Of a stretch of DNA of 64,000 nucleotides, positions 1 to 8,165 are shown one piece after another. The DNA is from Akkermansiaceae bacterium (GTDB taxonomy: Bacteria; Verrucomicrobiota; Verrucomicrobiia; Verrucomicrobiales; Akkermansiaceae). Both the position numbers and the translations under genes were made by a program. The stretch spans positions 744,001 through 808,000 of the forward strand of contig JAHCBC010000003.1 of assembly GCA_019634595.1 (NCBI GenBank). Direction: 5' to 3'. The stretch's first letter is position 1. Each line of letters begins with the position of its first letter. The notes under the pieces are model-generated. The model ran no database searches, was not told where the DNA came from, and saw nothing but the letters and a program-made list of their open reading frames with translations.

Positions 1-37
1 GCTGGCGCATGACGAAATCCAATAGGAAATTGAGCAT
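1..37 (-). CDS. RND heavy-metal efflux pump, first 12 codons (partial)
   Basis: The minus strand reads ATG at 35-37 and stays open to the window edge, giving MLNFLLDFVMRQ. This matches the usual N-terminus of CusA/CzcA-type inner-membrane RND pumps. The start lies 3 nt beyond the stop of the periplasmic adaptor gene, as expected for a cusCBA/czcCBA operon. Only 12 residues are visible, so the call rests mainly on context. The metal specificity cannot be judged. Confidence 0.6.
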   Translation of the reverse strand, partial: MLNFLLDFVMRQ

Positions 38-40
38 GGG

Positions 41-766
41 TCAGTGTCCACAAGTGCAGGCTTTGCCGCCGCGGAGCACTTGCAGCTCCGCCATCCACAA
101 CGACATCACGGGAGTGGTGACTACCTGATCGCCCGCATACAGGCCGTCCTTGATCTCAACCAGCCGGTCATTCGATGCGCCCACCGTCACCGGCGTCCGC
201 ACATAGAACTTGCCGTTGACCGTGTAAACGAAGGTGCCCTCCGCCGTCCTGAGCAGGGCCGAACCGGGAATGGCTGGAGCAGCTTCGCCCTCCAGACACG
301 CGGCGACTGCAGTCAGCGCCGTACCGGGTGCCAGCGACTGTTTGGTGGAAACGCTGACCTCGGCGTCCCCGGCACCGATTGGCGCGGGATCGATCTTGGT
401 AATGGTGCCAGCGAGCGGGACGGTGGAACCTTCAATCCGGACTTCCATGCCAAGCTTGAGCGAGGCGGCCTGTGCGGGGCTGATCCAGCCGGTGGCAAGA
501 TTCGCGCCGGTGGCGGTCAGTTGGAGGGTCACCGAAGAGCCGACTTTTTCTTCGCTCACATCTTCGATCTTCAGACCGATCGCGGCCTGCATCTCGTCGG
601 TGAGCGAGAGTCCTTCACCCTTTTTGAATTGGGCGCCGTTTTCCGCGATGGCCTCCGCCGCGGCCGAAGCCGCCGCCTCGGATTTCTGGCAGGAGGTGTT
701 GAAGGTGGCGATGGCGAAGCTGCCGAGGCCGGCAAGGAGAAGTGATGAAGTTTTCATGGGGTTCAT
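41..766 (-). CDS. Periplasmic adaptor (membrane-fusion) lipoprotein of an RND metal efflux system
   Basis: This 241-residue protein links the inner-membrane RND pump to the outer-membrane channel. It starts with a signal peptide ending in a lipobox-like FNTSC, so it is probably lipid-anchored. The middle has beta-rich barrel-like stretches (LKLGMEVRIEGSTVPLAGTI, then ALLRTAEGTFVYTVNGKFYV) typical of the CusB/CzcB family. It is shorter than usual adaptors (350-500 aa) and lacks an obvious long coiled-coil hairpin, so it may be a reduced form. The start overlaps the end of the TolC-like gene by 4 nt, which fits translational coupling. ATG at 757 (MKTSS) is an equally good start. Confidence 0.75.
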   Translation of the reverse strand: MNPMKTSSLLLAGLGSFAIATFNTSCQKSEAAASAAAEAIAENGAQFKKGEGLSLTDEMQAAIGLKIEDVSEEKVGSSVTLQLTATGANLATGWISPAQAASLKLGMEVRIEGSTVPLAGTITKIDPAPIGAGDAEVSVSTKQSLAPGTALTAVAACLEGEAAPAIPGSALLRTAEGTFVYTVNGKFYVRTPVTVGASNDRLVEIKDGLYAGDQVVTTPVMSLWMAELQVLRGGKACTCGH

Positions 767-2064
767 TTGGTTTTGGTCGTTTTAGTGGTTTGGGGCGCGG
801 AAGCGCCGACGAGTTGTTCGAGGTCGAGCGAGGCACGGAGTACCTCCAGCCGGGTGGCGTTGATCGCCTCCGTGGCTTCGAGATATTTGTCCTGCATTTC
901 AAGATAGGTGCTCAGCGGAACCGCCCCGAGACGATAGTGTCGGTCGGCGAGTCGAGCAGCTTCTGCGAAGGATTGGAGGGAATCCGGTTTCCAGCCATCG
1001 AGACGCTTCTGCTGAGTGCCGAGCAGAAGCCAGGCTTCGGTGATCTGGCGCTCCACTTCACGCATGGTCGCTTGCAGCGAAGCTTCAGCTTGCATCCGCC
1101 GAGCCTGGCTCGCGTTGACCGCGGCCTTCCCGTTATCCCAGACTGGAAGAGGCATGGACAGCGACAGCCCGACGACGGTTTCCCGGTCGCCCGCTCGTTC
1201 CTGGGAGAGGTTCGGTCCCACAGTGAAAGTCGGATAACGCTCGTTTTTGGCCAGCGAAACCTTGAGTCCCTGCTGTTCCAGTTCGGCGCGCCGGACCCTC
1301 AAGTCGAAGTTGCTCGCCGCCGCGCGGTTGAGCAATGAAACCAGCTCCGCCGCCTTCGGTGCGGGAAACTCCGTGCGCCGTACTTGCAGGGGTTCGTCCG
1401 CCCGGCGTCCCATAAGCTGGTTGAGTTCGAGAAGCGCTTTCTGCATTTCCACGGCGGCTTCACCTGCCCGCCGTTGAATGACGACTTCCGCCGCTTCGAT
1501 GATCTTGGCTTCCAGCAGCGGCGCAACGCCGCCCGGTTCGCGCTGGACGATCACCTCTTTGACCCCGGTGAAGCGGTCGGCGACCTCAGCCGCCGCCGCG
1601 GCATTTTCCTGCTGGGTGGCGAGGGCATAGCCGAGGACTTTCACCCGTGCCGCCAGAAAGGCGCTGAAACGCTCAAGACCGAGATCGGCCAAGGCAATGT
1701 CACGGTCGGCGATGGCCTTGCGCAGCCCCAGCCTGCCCGGCCATTCGATCGGCTGGGCCAGGGTCACCGAATAGGCAATCCCCTCGGCCCTAGCGTCTCC
1801 GCCACCGACCCGCTTGTGGCCGAAATCGAGGCTGAGTTCAGGGTTGGAAAGCTTGCCGGCGGTGGAACGATTGGCCTTGGCCACCGCGATCTCCGCCTTG
1901 TAATAGCGGATCTCAGGGTTGCGGGCGAGCGCCTGGCTAACCAGTCCGTCGATGCTGAGGGGTACGGGCTGCGGTTCGGCGGTGGCCAAGGCTACCGACA
2001 AACTCCAAAGGGGGAAAAAGAGGGAAAGCGGCTGCTTGAGCCGGAATGAAAGAATGGATGCCAT
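763..2064 (-). CDS. TolC-family outer membrane efflux protein
   Basis: The gene encodes about 433 residues with a signal peptide followed by the repeated TolC pattern: an early SQALARNPEIRYYKAEI segment and long heptad-rich helices ending near the C-terminal LRASLDLEQLVG. It should form the outer-membrane and periplasmic channel of the metal efflux complex encoded by the next two genes. The longer reading frame runs up to 2127. I chose ATG 2064 because it places the hydrophobic signal sequence (MASILSFRLK) at the N-terminus. It is followed directly by the adaptor gene. Family assignment is solid; the exported metal is unknown. Confidence 0.85.
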   Translation of the reverse strand: MASILSFRLKQPLSLFFPLWSLSVALATAEPQPVPLSIDGLVSQALARNPEIRYYKAEIAVAKANRSTAGKLSNPELSLDFGHKRVGGGDARAEGIAYSVTLAQPIEWPGRLGLRKAIADRDIALADLGLERFSAFLAARVKVLGYALATQQENAAAAAEVADRFTGVKEVIVQREPGGVAPLLEAKIIEAAEVVIQRRAGEAAVEMQKALLELNQLMGRRADEPLQVRRTEFPAPKAAELVSLLNRAAASNFDLRVRRAELEQQGLKVSLAKNERYPTFTVGPNLSQERAGDRETVVGLSLSMPLPVWDNGKAAVNASQARRMQAEASLQATMREVERQITEAWLLLGTQQKRLDGWKPDSLQSFAEAARLADRHYRLGAVPLSTYLEMQDKYLEATEAINATRLEVLRASLDLEQLVGASAPQTTKTTKTK

Positions 2065-2202
2065 GAAATGGGTGGTTGGAATCGGAACAGGAAATCGCAT
2101 GCCCTTCCGGTCATTGACCGGGCACACCGCACCCGCGGCGCATGGGCACGAAAAGAGCCATCCGCAAATGGATGGCCGCTCGGCGGGGTCAACGACGCCG
2201 CA

Positions 2203-2619
2203 TCAAATGTTCCAGATCCCGAGCAACGCCCGTCGCGTGCCCGGTGAGTCAGGCCCCCGGATCGGGGCCGAGCGGATGAACGCTTCTTCCAAGATCACCA
2301 CCGGGCACGGTGGCACGGTGACTTCGAATTCTGTTTCAGAAAACACCACCGGAGGCAATCCCACCGGCGCAACCGCTTCCGGCGCGTCGGGGAGCTTTTT
2401 CACGTCCATGCAGCAGGAGTCGCCGTTCTGTGGCGAACCGCAGTCCGGACAGCACTTCAGCTTATGTGTGGAGGTTTCACCATAGGTGGCAAAACCGGGC
2501 TCCAGAACTTCGTGGTCCAGAAAACAAACCCGCATGGGAGACGCTGCCGTCGGGAGCAAAGCTCCGAAGCAGATCAGCAACAGCGTTGCCAGAAATTGTC
2601 TCACCTTCAAAAGGGTCAC
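2203..2619 (-). CDS. Small exported Cys-rich protein at head of metal efflux operon
   Basis: This 138-residue protein starts at GTG and has a hydrophobic signal segment (FLATLLLICFGALL). The mature part contains a Cys cluster (KLKCCPDCGSP, then GDSCCMD) that could bind metal. It lies 140 nt upstream of the TolC-like gene on the same strand. Small exported proteins of this type often precede czc/cus operons, so a metal-binding or sensing role is an inference from context. I do not recognise a named domain. Confidence 0.6.
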   Translation of the reverse strand: MTLLKVRQFLATLLLICFGALLPTAASPMRVCFLDHEVLEPGFATYGETSTHKLKCCPDCGSPQNGDSCCMDVKKLPDAPEAVAPVGLPPVVFSETEFEVTVPPCPVVILEEAFIRSAPIRGPDSPGTRRALLGIWNI

Positions 2620-2828
2620 GTGAGTAGGAGGACAGGGTCAAGGAAATATTCCATCGCCATTCGTGCCGCAGATTTGGATCGGGGATTGCCGCCTGATGAG
2701 GCCCCCGAGGCCAGAGCGCCAAAAAATAAATGGTAGCAAAAAAAGTGGAAGCGGCCGCAACCCGCAGCAAAAAAGAAACCCTTCGCCCTGCCGGCCACCA
2801 TCAAGGTGTCCGGCAGAGCACAGGAGCA

Positions 2829-2984
2829 TCACTTCCCTATGTCGCCATCCCCGCCGCAATAATTGCAGCGGAACTGACCTCTCCATCCGGTGCCGTTGCA
2901 GAACGAGCATTTGACGGAGAATGCCGCGGCGATGCCGACGGCGACTAGGGTGGTGAGTGCGATGATAATGGCGGTCTTCTTCAT
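2829..2984 (-). CDS. 51-aa membrane-anchored DnaJ-type zinc-finger peptide
   Basis: A short frame starting at ATG 2984 encodes MKKTAIIIALTTLVAVGIAA, a hydrophobic signal or anchor, followed by CSFCNGTGWRGQFRCNYCGG. The two CxxC pairs with GTG and GG spacing match half of the DnaJ central zinc finger (CxxCxGxG repeats). One anchor plus one zinc site make up the whole protein. There is no J domain and no neighbouring chaperone gene. The upstream sequence is purine-rich (AAGAAAC) but is not a strong ribosome binding site. The composition argues for a real gene; the function is unknown. Confidence 0.6.
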   Translation of the reverse strand: MKKTAIIIALTTLVAVGIAAAFSVKCSFCNGTGWRGQFRCNYCGGDGDIGK

Positions 2985-3100
2985 GGTTTGTTGTTTCTTG
3001 TGGTTTGGATCGGAAATCTCCGATCAAGATTTGCCGGGGAGCTGCCGGGACACGCGTTCAGCCTGGAAGACTCTGCATGAAGAGCCTCCGGGCCTTGCCT

Positions 3101-4180
3101 TCACGCCGCTTCGTCCGCAGCGGAGGGCTTGTGTTTGAGCTGCGCCGTGACGCATTCGCCCAATTCGATGTCGTCCCTCCGGCCCAGATAGACTGGCTGA
3201 TAGACTGATCCGCTCTCCGGGAACGCATACAGGTAACGGATCTCCACGATCGCTCCGGTTTGGGGGATCGCGTGATTCGGCGGAATGGTCACGTTGCCCG
3301 CCGCGACCACGCTTCCGCTCCCGTCGATCAGCCCGAGACCCACGCTCCGCTTCTTCGGATGGACCGCACCGACAATGAACGATGCGGTCGCGTGGAACTT
3401 CAATTTGAGCTGGCTGCCACCACTGTTAGGTCGCCCTTCACCGTAGCCCGCGCGGATGTCCTTGAAGACGATTCCTTCCGCGTCCCTCTTCCGCAGACGA
3501 TGATGAAGCGCGATCTTCTCCTCGCGGCTGAATGCAGTGGGTACGACAAGTATCCCGCCGCTGGTGTCAATCCAGCGGACCATGCAGGTCAGCCTGTCGA
3601 TGTAGGGCACACCTTTCAGATCCCGCCCGCGGAACTCCATCAGATCGAAGGCATGCAACCTGTCGCCGATGGCTTCGCCGTCGATCAGAAAGTCGAACGG
3701 GATTTCCAGCGCTGCTGCCGCGATCCTCGCTGGGACCGGGGTGAAGAACCCCCGCCGGTTGATCCCAACCACGGTGTCTCCGGTTTTCCGGATCAGCATT
3801 CGACGGCCATCGAATTTCTCTTGGGCGCACCAACGGTCGTCCTTCAGGTATCGGTCGGCTTCGGAATCTTCAATGGGATTGAGGAGTTGGCAGTGGATGC
3901 CACTGTGTTCTCCTTCCCAGTGACTGGACACTGGGGGAGGAGCGCACGACTCGCCGACCCGGTAGCCCTTGGAGAGCTTCTGCTTCACCAGGCTGTCGAA
4001 GATCTTTCCGGCCTCCTCCGCGGAAACAGGTTTCGGAGTTTTGATCCCCGATTGAAGGGGGGCGCCCCGTCGGCCATAGGCATAGCGGACGATGCATCCG
4101 TCGTCCTTCGGTTCGATGAAGACTTCATACACCTTATCGGATGAGCCTTCCTTGTAGTACAATGTGGTTCGTCTGTTCAT
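3101..4180 (-). CDS. WGR-domain ATP-dependent DNA ligase
   Basis: The protein has 359 residues. Residues 1-75 form a WGR domain (YYKEGSSDKVYEVFIE, VRYAYGRRG), a nucleic-acid-binding module known from PARPs and bacterial ligase-associated proteins. Residues 100-280 are an ATP-dependent ligase adenylation domain: motif I EKFDGRR with the nucleotidyl-accepting Lys near residue 122, motif IV EGIVFK, and motif V LKLKF. An OB-fold-like segment follows (LGLIDGSGSVVAAGNV). It is the last gene of the minus-strand train, 120 nt after the AAA+ ATPase, behind a perfect 15-bp hairpin. I chose ATG 4180 because the WGR domain begins there; the longer open frame upstream is antisense noise. Confidence 0.85.
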   Translation of the reverse strand: MNRRTTLYYKEGSSDKVYEVFIEPKDDGCIVRYAYGRRGAPLQSGIKTPKPVSAEEAGKIFDSLVKQKLSKGYRVGESCAPPPVSSHWEGEHSGIHCQLLNPIEDSEADRYLKDDRWCAQEKFDGRRMLIRKTGDTVVGINRRGFFTPVPARIAAAALEIPFDFLIDGEAIGDRLHAFDLMEFRGRDLKGVPYIDRLTCMVRWIDTSGGILVVPTAFSREEKIALHHRLRKRDAEGIVFKDIRAGYGEGRPNSGGSQLKLKFHATASFIVGAVHPKKRSVGLGLIDGSGSVVAAGNVTIPPNHAIPQTGAIVEIRYLYAFPESGSVYQPVYLGRRDDIELGECVTAQLKHKPSAADEAA

Positions 4181-4194
4181 GGGGGAAAAGGAAA

Positions 4195-4229
4195 GGCCGC
4201 CACGTTCCCGGTGGGGGAACGTGGCGGCC
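4195..4229 (-). terminator. Perfect 15-bp hairpin before the WGR-ligase gene
   Basis: GGCCGCCACGTTCCC at 4195-4209 is exactly complementary to 4215-4229, with a 5-nt loop. On the minus strand it is followed by a pyrimidine/T-rich run (TTTCCTTTTCCCC) and, 15 nt later, by the ligase start codon. It could terminate upstream transcription, attenuate it, or protect a processed mRNA end. Confidence 0.65.
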
Positions 4230-4301
4230 ATGTGTTGCCCCGGCCGCGCTTGGATGGAGCGTCGGGCGGCCGGGCTTGCCTCATGCGGCACCTCGCCGAA
4301 A

Positions 4302-5822
4302 TCAGTTCTCCTCGAAGCGACGGCGGGAACGCTTCCTCGGTGCTGGATCGTCGCCTCCGGCTTCCCGTGCCCGCCCTCTCGCCCAGTCACGGAGACGGGC
4401 AATCTCGGTGTCCATCTGGTGGATGATCGGACGGGTATCGAGCGCGGCGCGTGAAACGTCGCGCAGCTTGGGCGTGCGGTTCTCGGAGAAGGCCGTGAAC
4501 ATCGCCTCGACGAAAATCGCCTCGATCTCGGCACCGGTGAACTGCTCGGTCACCCGGGCGAGTTCAACCGAGTCGAAGTCGGTCGGCTTGCGCCAGTACT
4601 TCTCCACGACGATCCTCCAGATCATGGAGCGCTCGATCGCCGTCGGGATGTCCACGAAGAACATCTCGTCGAAGCGGCCCTTGCGGACGAACTCCGGAGG
4701 GAGTTTTGTCACATCATTCGCCGTCGCGACGACGAACACCGGTTTTTCCTTCTCCTGCATCCAGGACAGGAAGCTGCCGAACACCCGGGCGGTCGTTCCG
4801 CCGTCGGTGCTGCCGCTGCTCTTGGTGCCGGAGAATCCCTTCTCGATCTCGTCGATCCAGAGAACACACGGAGCGATGGCCTCTGCGGTCTGGATGACGG
4901 AACGAAGGTTCGCCTCGCTCTGGCCGATGATCCCGCCGAAGACCTTGCCCATGTCGAGGCGGATCAGCGGGATGCCGAATGCCGTGGCTGTTGCCTTCGC
5001 CGTCAGGCTCTTGCCTGTGCCGGGGATTCCGACGATGAGCAGCCCCTTGGGAGCGGGCAGACCGAACTCCTTCGCCTCGGCGCTGAACGCGAGTTTCCGC
5101 GTTTCGAGCCAGTACTTCAGATTGTCCAGTCCGCCGACGGCATCAAGCGAGGGCTTGGTTTCGATGACCTCCACGAGTCCGTTGCGCTTGAGCGTGCGCG
5201 CTTTTTCCCGGGAAATGACCCCGGGATCCAGCTTGCCGCTTTCGACCACGGAAAGGGCGAAGACATTTTCCGCTTCAATCGTGGTCAGGCCGAGTGCCGC
5301 GTGAAGGATGTCCTCGCGCTCGTCTTCCTCAGGGCTGGTGAGCTTCGCGGACTCGACGATGCCGTTGAGGACGGAACCGAGTTCGGGCGGTCCGGGCAGG
5401 GCGAAGTCGATGCGGGTGATCTCGTGGTCCAGTTCGGCAGGAAGCCGCAGGCGGCAGCCCAGCAGGATGAGGGCGTGGCCGTTGGCCTTGGCGAGACGAA
5501 GCAGATCCTTCAGCCGGCGGACCAGCATCGGATCGGTCTGTTCCAAATGGAGCTGGAGGTCCCGCATCACGATGACATGACGCGGAGACTCGGCAGCGAA
5601 CTTCGGTCCGATCAGCTGGAGGGCCTCCAGTGGATCGGCGCAGGGTTGGGCCCGGCGTTCGGTCGTATCCACCAGACCCTCGGACGAGGACCAGGCGGAG
5701 AGGTTCCGTCCGAGCTTGGCGCAGGTGGCGGCGATCTCCGCCTCCGCCCGTGCCTCCTCGGCGGTGATGACAGCGAGTCCGGCGTAACCGGCCCGCAGAT
5801 AGGGAATGAGTTGTTGTTGCAT
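4302..5822 (-). CDS. Ycf46-type AAA+ ATPase
   Basis: The protein has 506 residues. The N-terminal ~240 residues resemble a degenerate NTPase-like region (HVIVMRDLQL, LILLGCRLRLP). The C-terminal AAA+ module has Walker A GIPGTGKS near 264-271, Walker B VLWIDEIEKG near 318, sensor ATANDV, and arginine finger region FVRKGRFDEMFFV. This order matches the Ycf46 family of algal plastids, cyanobacteria and plasmids. The C-terminus is very basic (RKRSRRRFEEN). It sits with the DUF1257 (Ycf35) and DUF2997 genes, its usual partners. Its substrate is unknown; nucleic-acid or complex remodelling is inferred from the nuclease and ligase nearby. ATG 5822 follows a hairpin. Confidence 0.85.
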   Translation of the reverse strand: MQQQLIPYLRAGYAGLAVITAEEARAEAEIAATCAKLGRNLSAWSSSEGLVDTTERRAQPCADPLEALQLIGPKFAAESPRHVIVMRDLQLHLEQTDPMLVRRLKDLLRLAKANGHALILLGCRLRLPAELDHEITRIDFALPGPPELGSVLNGIVESAKLTSPEEDEREDILHAALGLTTIEAENVFALSVVESGKLDPGVISREKARTLKRNGLVEVIETKPSLDAVGGLDNLKYWLETRKLAFSAEAKEFGLPAPKGLLIVGIPGTGKSLTAKATATAFGIPLIRLDMGKVFGGIIGQSEANLRSVIQTAEAIAPCVLWIDEIEKGFSGTKSSGSTDGGTTARVFGSFLSWMQEKEKPVFVVATANDVTKLPPEFVRKGRFDEMFFVDIPTAIERSMIWRIVVEKYWRKPTDFDSVELARVTEQFTGAEIEAIFVEAMFTAFSENRTPKLRDVSRAALDTRPIIHQMDTEIARLRDWARGRAREAGGDDPAPRKRSRRRFEEN

Positions 5823-5854
5823 GATGATTTGTCCAGTTGGATGAAATGAGAAAG

Positions 5855-5880
5855 CCCCAGTCTCCAAATGGGGACTGGGG
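5855..5880 (-). terminator. 11-bp hairpin before the Ycf46-type ATPase gene
   Basis: CCCCAGTCTCC (5855-5865) pairs with GGGGACTGGGG (5870-5880) over a 4-nt loop with one G-U pair. On the minus strand it is followed by a T-rich stretch (CTTTCTCATTTC). It lies between the 76-aa gene and the ATPase start at 5822. Confidence 0.6.
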
Positions 5881-5908
5881 GCTGATGGGGACGACTGATC
5901 GGTGTAGA

Positions 5909-6139
5909 TCAGCCGAGGGTTTCGCGTTCCCAGGCAAGGCAGGCCTCGCGGGAAGGATCGCGATGGACGATCTCACCGGTTCCCGCCATCACGACTTCCC
6001 ATTGCTGGATTTCGTCGTGGAAGCGAATGTCGGTGAGGCGTTTGATCTCGAGGGTACCCAGCAAGCGCAGATCGATGGCCTCCGTATAGAGGCAGGCGAC
6101 CTTGCCCGTGGGATTGAAACGGAGGATGAAGGAACTCAT
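5909..6139 (-). CDS. 76-aa conserved-context protein, unknown function
   Basis: A small soluble protein beginning MSSFILRFNPTGKVACLYTE and ending with an acidic, Trp-containing helix (REACLAWERETLG). It overlaps the DUF2997 stop codon by an ATGA arrangement (6136-6139), so it is translationally coupled to that gene. I do not recognise a domain. Its tight coupling to DUF1257, DUF2997 and the downstream AAA+ gene suggests it belongs to the same complex. Confidence 0.65.
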   Translation of the reverse strand: MSSFILRFNPTGKVACLYTEAIDLRLLGTLEIKRLTDIRFHDEIQQWEVVMAGTGEIVHRDPSREACLAWERETLG

Positions 6140-6348
6140 GGTTCCCCACCTCCGTTGCCGAGTTGCTGGCGGAGCGGCTGGGTGGCCAACTGCCGGACGA
6201 ACTCGGGTTTCAGGGTACGGGCGGTCCGGGAACCAAGGGCCTCCTCGATCGCCTTGGTGGCGTCGGTGCAGCCCTTGCCCTGAAAGCCCTCCGCTTCGAC
6301 CGTGATCCCGCCGGTGGGCGAGACCGTGACCAGGATGCGGCGGCTCAC
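6136..6348 (-). CDS. DUF2997 protein
   Basis: A 70-residue protein with the DUF2997 pattern: an N-terminal beta-hairpin ILVTVSPTGGITVEAEGFQG followed by GCTDATKAIEEALG and an extended tail. The start is GTG at 6348, supported by a perfect AGGAGG 6 nt upstream. It overlaps the DUF1257 stop codon (GTGA), so the two are translationally coupled. DUF2997 proteins are typically encoded beside DUF1257 and Ycf46-like ATPases. Biochemical role unknown. Confidence 0.8.
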   Translation of the reverse strand: MSRRILVTVSPTGGITVEAEGFQGKGCTDATKAIEEALGSRTARTLKPEFVRQLATQPLRQQLGNGGGEP

Positions 6349-6728
6349 AGGGAACCTCCTTCCAACGTGAGCAGGATAGTGCCATCCTCCGTCACTTGCC
6401 GTAAGGTGCGCAGGCCGCGCATGCGGGCCTCCCGCAGCGTCTTGTGGACGCCGTAGGATTGGAGGAGCCGGCCGTAGCCCGCTCCGACTTCCTTTTCCAC
6501 ATGGCCTGCCCACCAGTCGGCGGAGAAGCCATAGCGGCCGCCCTCCGCAGGATCGACGGCGATGTCATACGGCCCTTTGAGCTGGATGACATGGTCGGCC
6601 CTGCGGACGGCACCGGCATAGCCGCGGCAGGTGGTATCGGGAACGAGCTTGAGGTCCATCTCGACGCAAGCGTCGTTGAGGGCCTCCAGATCGCGGACTT
6701 CGGTTTTGATGGTGGTGAAGTGGGACAT
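6345..6728 (-). CDS. DUF1257 (Ycf35-like) protein
   Basis: The 127-residue protein opens with MSHFTTIKTEVRDLEALNDA, the hallmark of the DUF1257/Ycf35 family. It contains IQLKGPYDIAVDPAEGG, YGFSADWW and a C-terminal RQVTEDGTILLTLEG strand pair. The family occurs in cyanobacteria, red-algal plastids and plasmid-like clusters, nearly always with a Ycf46 ATPase; the molecular function is unknown. It is first of a three-gene overlapping block (DUF1257, DUF2997, 76 aa). The start codon is preceded by a long CA-rich leader with no Shine-Dalgarno. Confidence 0.85.
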   Translation of the reverse strand: MSHFTTIKTEVRDLEALNDACVEMDLKLVPDTTCRGYAGAVRRADHVIQLKGPYDIAVDPAEGGRYGFSADWWAGHVEKEVGAGYGRLLQSYGVHKTLREARMRGLRTLRQVTEDGTILLTLEGGSL

Positions 6729-6848
6729 GATGGTGGTTCTGGGTATGGGTTGGGTAGTAGTGGTGATGTTGGTTGGGAAAATCAGGCTGATGAGTGGACG
6801 TTGGCGGTCGGGGTGATGGTGATGACGTGCGGGGTGTGGAAATGGGAA

Positions 6849-6876
6849 CGGGCGGCCCGACGAATCGGACCGCCCG
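6849..6876 (-). terminator. Hairpin between the DUF3150-like and DUF1257 genes
   Basis: CGGGCGG (6849-6855) pairs with CCGCCCG (6870-6876), and CCGA with TCGG inside, around a CGAA tetraloop with one mismatch. On the minus strand GTTCCCATTTCC follows. It lies about 120 nt before the DUF1257 start. Confidence 0.55.
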
Positions 6877-6902
6877 CTGGGGGTATTGGGGACAGGTGTG
6901 GA

Positions 6903-7913
6903 TCAGCCCGCCTCGGCGAAGCGGCGTATGCCCATCTGCCCGAAACGGCTGAGGACATCGTCCGCATCGCCTTTGGCCAAGCGGACGGCGGATTCACGCA
7001 GGCGGTTGATGCCCGCCGTCAGATCCCGCATCGCGCCGCCGCTGCTGCGGTAGTCCTCCGCGCTCCGCGTGAGCAGGTCGCGGCGGAACTTCTCCAAGGT
7101 TCCTTCCAATTCGCGGTCGCCCGCGAAGTTGAGCGAACGGAAGTCGTCGATGAACGAGGACAGCCGGTTCAAGGTGCGTTGGTGGACGCCGTTCTCCGAT
7201 CCCTCGATGGTGGCGAGGACGTCAGAGGCGAGCTTGGCGGTTTCCTGACGGAGGGCGGTGACGCTTTCACGGATGAAGGCGTCAAGATCACCACGGAGCT
7301 TGCGGGAGGCTTCATCGGCGATGCGCCGGCGGTCCTCCGCGATTTCCATCTGTTCAACGCCCTCGACCACCTCCAGACGGATGCTGTCGGGAGCAGCTAC
7401 CTGGAACATTCTCGTCTCGAAGACGAAGCGGTTGGCGATGGATCCGGCCGGTGGAAACGACTGCTCGATGGTGTGGAGCAGCCGATCCGATCCTTGGAGC
7501 TGAAGCGACGCTGCCCGCCACTCGGCGAGGGCTCGGTCCCGCAACGGGGTGTAGTCCGCGACGAAAGCGAGCGTCTCGTCACGGAATTCCTCACGCAGCT
7601 TGGCCAGTTTCTCCACCACCTCGGCGAGGCGTGGGTTGGGGACGAAGCGGGCGATGCCTCCCAGGAACGGAAAGCTTGCCGCTTCGACCAATGCATGCGC
7701 CCGGGATTCGATCAAAGAGAAGCGGGACAACGCCTCGCGTGGAATAAGCCGCTTATGGCCGAGCTGGATCAGCCGGTCACTCACGGTGGATGGATCGAGC
7801 CCGAGGTCTTCGGGCGCGAGCTTCTTGCACCCGCGCCAGTAACGGACGGAGGTGGAGACGAGCACTCCCCGGCGGCAGATGGCGTCGAGGAGCGATTGGT
7901 TCTGTGAATTCAT
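6903..7913 (-). CDS. DUF3150-like coiled-coil protein
   Basis: The protein has 336 residues. The N-terminal VSTSVRYWRGCKKLAPEDLGL matches the start of the DUF3150 family, and the rest is almost entirely charged amphipathic helix, including a long stretch DRRRIADEASRKLRGDLDAF. It has no signal peptide or catalytic motif. DUF3150 genes occur in plasmid and integrated-plasmid clusters with Ycf46-like ATPases, so this is probably a structural or regulatory member of the same complex. The start ATG 7913 lies 41 nt after a hairpin and follows a CA-rich leader without a Shine-Dalgarno sequence. Confidence 0.65.
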   Translation of the reverse strand: MNSQNQSLLDAICRRGVLVSTSVRYWRGCKKLAPEDLGLDPSTVSDRLIQLGHKRLIPREALSRFSLIESRAHALVEAASFPFLGGIARFVPNPRLAEVVEKLAKLREEFRDETLAFVADYTPLRDRALAEWRAASLQLQGSDRLLHTIEQSFPPAGSIANRFVFETRMFQVAAPDSIRLEVVEGVEQMEIAEDRRRIADEASRKLRGDLDAFIRESVTALRQETAKLASDVLATIEGSENGVHQRTLNRLSSFIDDFRSLNFAGDRELEGTLEKFRRDLLTRSAEDYRSSGGAMRDLTAGINRLRESAVRLAKGDADDVLSRFGQMGIRRFAEAG

Positions 7914-7953
7914 GATAGTGGTTGATTTCTAGTTGGGGTTGGGGACGGAAACA

Positions 7954-7979
7954 CCCGCCACGGGATCGAACCGGGCGGG
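7954..7979 (-). terminator. Hairpin before the DUF3150-like gene
   Basis: CCCGCC (7954-7959) pairs with GGCGGG (7974-7979), extended inside by CGG/CCG after a bulged A. On the minus strand GTTTCCG follows, then a CCCCAACCCCAAC leader and the DUF3150 start. Confidence 0.5.
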
Positions 7980-8015
7980 CGGAGGTGAACCGGCAGGATG
8001 CCGGAGGAATGACGG

Positions 8016-8165
8016 TCAGTGACGCCTGACCTGGAGCCACAGAAGTGCGGCAACCGCAATCAGGATCACTGCCCACGAATGCGACTGGATCAGCTCCAGC
8101 AGCAGTCCGGCTGAGCCAAGCACAAGCGCCACTTCAACGGCGATACGGATGGTCGTCGGGTTCAT
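8016..8165 (-). CDS. 49-aa membrane protein
   Basis: A short frame from ATG 8165 encodes two hydrophobic helices: IRIAVEVALVLGSAGLLLEL and AVILIAVAALLWLQV, ending in a basic VRRH. It overlaps the end of the preceding lipoprotein gene by 32 nt in another frame. The hydrophobic pattern and the position in a tightly packed operon support a real gene. Function unknown; it may anchor the neighbouring lipoprotein or protease at the membrane. Confidence 0.5.
   Translation of the reverse strand: MNPTTIRIAVEVALVLGSAGLLLELIQSHSWAVILIAVAALLWLQVRRH

Noticed and set aside
2727..2740. ATGGTAGCA match to the 3' end of tRNA-Met (24392-24401)
   Set aside because: Only 9 identical bases and the match stops at once; too short to call an att duplication.
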